DNA of 64,000 nucleotides from positions 366,186-430,185 of the forward strand of contig QGHH01000001.1 of assembly GCA_003640645.1 (NCBI GenBank), given 5' to 3'. Under the pieces are notes generated by a model. It was not told the origin of the DNA, made no database searches, and worked only from the letters and a program-made list of their open reading frames with translations. The position numbers and the translations under genes are program-made. The stretch is from Fredinandcohnia aciditolerans. Its GTDB lineage: Bacteria; Bacillota; Bacilli; Bacillales; Bacillaceae_L. This document shows, in pieces, positions 62,465 through 64,000 of this stretch (positions within the stretch are counted from its first letter, which is position 1; every line of letters begins with the position of its first letter).

Positions 62465-63669
62465 GGAGTATAATCTACACCTTTTGTGTAGCTATTCCCA
62501 GCGTTCCATAGTAGGAATTCATGAATACCTTGGTCTTGCAATCCTTTTATTTGTGCTTCAATTTCATCTTTTCCATAAACTGTATAATTACCTTTTCCAA
62601 GCCAGCTAGCTGTGAAATCTTGGAGCCAAGGTCTTGAAACAGGTCTATTTTTAATTTGGTTTAGCTTATGATTTTCAACCTTTGCATATTCTGATACCAA
62701 TCTATACGGCTCTAAGTCTGGGCGAGGAATTCCAAAATAAGACGTCCAATGACTCGGGTAAATCATAGATGAGATGACATCAACATGCTCAGATATCTTC
62801 GAAAAATTTTGACCAATACCTGGTGCTTCCGGTAATGTTGCGGTGTACCCAAAGATATCTACAGAAACCTTCACGTTATAGGGCTCTAATTTTTCTTTTG
62901 CATATGCCACAAAATCGGTAACAGCGGCGACTCTCTTTTGGACATTATCAAGCTTCACTTTTTCATATTCACCCATACTATAGGTTAGAGAACTATCTCG
63001 TCTTTCAAACCCTTCAGGAAAGCGAACATAATCAAATTGTATCTCTTGAAATCCAAGCTTTGCTGCTTCAATTGCGATTCCTACATTATGGTCCCAAACA
63101 TCTTTTAAAAATGGATTTACAAAAGCTTCACCACGCCCATTTTTCCATACTTTTCCCCCATCTTTAAACGATAATTCTGGACGTTGCTGTGCTAATACAG
63201 AGTCCTTAAATGCAACAACCCTCGCAATTGGATAAATCTGCTTTTCTTCAAGTTTTTTAAGCATTGCTGTTGGGTCTTTGATATAATCCTTACTAATATT
63301 CTGATGTTTTGAGCCTTTTGGTGGTACGTAGGTTAAATATCCAAAATCGTCTTTAACATCAATAACCATAGCATTAAGGTCCGAATTATCGATTAATTGG
63401 ACAAGTTGTGAAAAACGATCACCACCGGCGGAATGGGCTGTTACGTATACCCCTCTTATGGCATCAGGATATTCAAATTGAAAGCCAGAATTAAATTCAA
63501 AACGCGAAACTAACTCAGGTAATTCCTTTTTTGGCATAACCAATTTACTCGTTGGATGTGACTCCATAGAAAAATTTTTATTTTCTGCAGAGCTTGTTTG
63601 AGTAACAAAGAAAGTACCGAATACAACGATAATCATTGCCCCAACTAAAGATATAATTTTTTTCATCAA
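62461..63669 (-). CDS. Secreted putative glycoside hydrolase (DUF4015, COG1306)
   Basis: 402 residues. Residues 1-28 are a signal peptide or anchor (MKKIISLVGAMIIVVFGTFF). The TIM-barrel domain shows AIRGVYVTAHSAGGDRFSQL, NAMVIDVKDDFGYLTY, IARVVAFKD, GFQEIQFDYVRFPEG and VSVDIFGYT, all DUF4015 marks; the acidic residues in DVKDD and QFDYVRFPEG may be catalytic. It probably acts on a cell-surface polysaccharide. Substrate unknown. Confidence 0.88.
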   Translation of the reverse strand: MMKKIISLVGAMIIVVFGTFFVTQTSSAENKNFSMESHPTSKLVMPKKELPELVSRFEFNSGFQFEYPDAIRGVYVTAHSAGGDRFSQLVQLIDNSDLNAMVIDVKDDFGYLTYVPPKGSKHQNISKDYIKDPTAMLKKLEEKQIYPIARVVAFKDSVLAQQRPELSFKDGGKVWKNGRGEAFVNPFLKDVWDHNVGIAIEAAKLGFQEIQFDYVRFPEGFERRDSSLTYSMGEYEKVKLDNVQKRVAAVTDFVAYAKEKLEPYNVKVSVDIFGYTATLPEAPGIGQNFSKISEHVDVISSMIYPSHWTSYFGIPRPDLEPYRLVSEYAKVENHKLNQIKNRPVSRPWLQDFTASWLGKGNYTVYGKDEIEAQIKGLQDQGIHEFLLWNAGNSYTKGVDYTP

Positions 63670-63849
63670 AGCATCCTCCTTCCTTCCAATCTTCTATAGT
63701 CATTTTAAATGAACTTTCCAGAAAATAATACAAATTTAGACAAAATTCTTAGTAAATAAGGTATTTATTCAATTGTATGAGCAGTTTTGTCTATATATTT
63801 TAGTGTTCTTATAAACCTTACTGATATTAGTGGTAAATCTGCTCAAACA

Positions 63850-63878
63850 AAAAAATGGCCCTTCTATTAGGCCATTTA
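63850..63878 (-). terminator. Terminator of the ABC-transporter gene
   Basis: AAATGGCC and GGCCATTT around a 9-nt loop, overlapping the stop codon; As become Ts on the minus strand. Confidence 0.8.
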
Positions 63879-64000
63879 ACTGTAATGCGATTTATATTCT
63901 TGATATTCTTTTTCCGAGCAAGAAACGAGATGCCCGGGGCAAATCTCACGTAGTTTGACTTCTTCATTATCTGAGTATCCATGTTCTTTAGGGTCATATA
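63876..64000 (-). CDS. Oligopeptide ABC transporter ATPase, C-terminal end (partial)
   Basis: Only the last 41 codons are in the window, reading YDPKEHGYSDNEEVKLREIC and then PGHLVSCSEKEYQEYK. The E/R-x-x-PGH-x-V-x-C block resembles the C-terminus of OppD/OppF/AppF ATPases. The B. subtilis opp operon lies next to yjbA-yjbC, which agrees. Start and ATP-binding motifs lie beyond 64000. Confidence 0.62.
   Translation of the reverse strand, partial: YDPKEHGYSDNEEVKLREICPGHLVSCSEKEYQEYKSHYS

Overview
The window looks like a low-GC, endospore-forming Bacillaceae chromosome. Evidence: AT-rich DNA, strong AGGAGG-type ribosome binding sites, many TTG/GTG starts, spore-coat genes (cotB, cotW, cotX), spoVIF, yjcZ and yjcA. 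The flanks keep the gene order of the Bacillus subtilis oppF / yjbC-spx-mecA-coiA-pepF-yjbH-yjbJ-yjbK-yjbL-relQ-nadK-rluD-prpE-yjbQ-fabI-cotXW-yjcA-spoVIF-yjcF-yjcG-yjcH stretch. The genus cannot be fixed from sequence reading alone.

Layout. 1-5.1 kb: end of a DUF3231 gene, tRNA-Val(GAC), a cyclic-di-AMP (ydaO/yuaA-type) riboswitch with terminator ahead of an acidic amino-acid symporter, then yjcH-yjcG-yjcF and a DUF421 membrane protein. 5.2-6.1 kb: small sporulation genes (spoVIF, yjcZ) with SigK-like promoters. 6.6-20.9 kb: a leftward cluster encoding the complete pseudaminic-acid-type pathway (PseB, PseC, PseH, PseG, PseI, PseF homologues). It also holds a PIG-L deacetylase, a formyltransferase, a second SDR epimerase, a pyruvyl-transferase-like protein and three glycan-assembly proteins. 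A good SigK-type promoter lies at its head. 21.2-26.5 kb: a His-rich protein, two spermidine-synthase-like proteins, metK and speD, suggesting SAM/polyamine chemistry tied to sporulation. 26.5-37.7 kb: coat and spore-surface genes, many as paralogous pairs (His-rich DTGC proteins, coiled-coil proteins, CIK..K..DW proteins, CotB-type proteins), ending in cotW-cotX.

37.8-43.9 kb: transporters (two LysE-type paralogues, an APC permease, an MFS pump), a DUF3231 protein, and fabI with a perfect 17-bp FapR-type palindrome. 44-49.5 kb: yjbQ antiporter, mgtE, a rodA/ftsW gene and prpE. 49.57-50.19 kb: twelve exactly 52-bp tandem repeats. 50.2-64 kb: rluD-type synthase, nadK, relQ, yjbL, yjbK, yjbJ, yjbH (ClpXP adaptor for Spx), pepF, coiA, mecA, spx, yjbC, a DUF4015 glycosidase and the end of an oligopeptide ABC ATPase gene.

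Interpretation: between two conserved blocks (yjcA and spoVIF) about 27 kb of accessory DNA appears devoted mainly to the spore surface: a nonulosonate glycan, a possible polyamine branch and duplicated structural proteins. This island is the best candidate for undescribed biology. Functions beyond family level are inference; no alignment or database search was possible.
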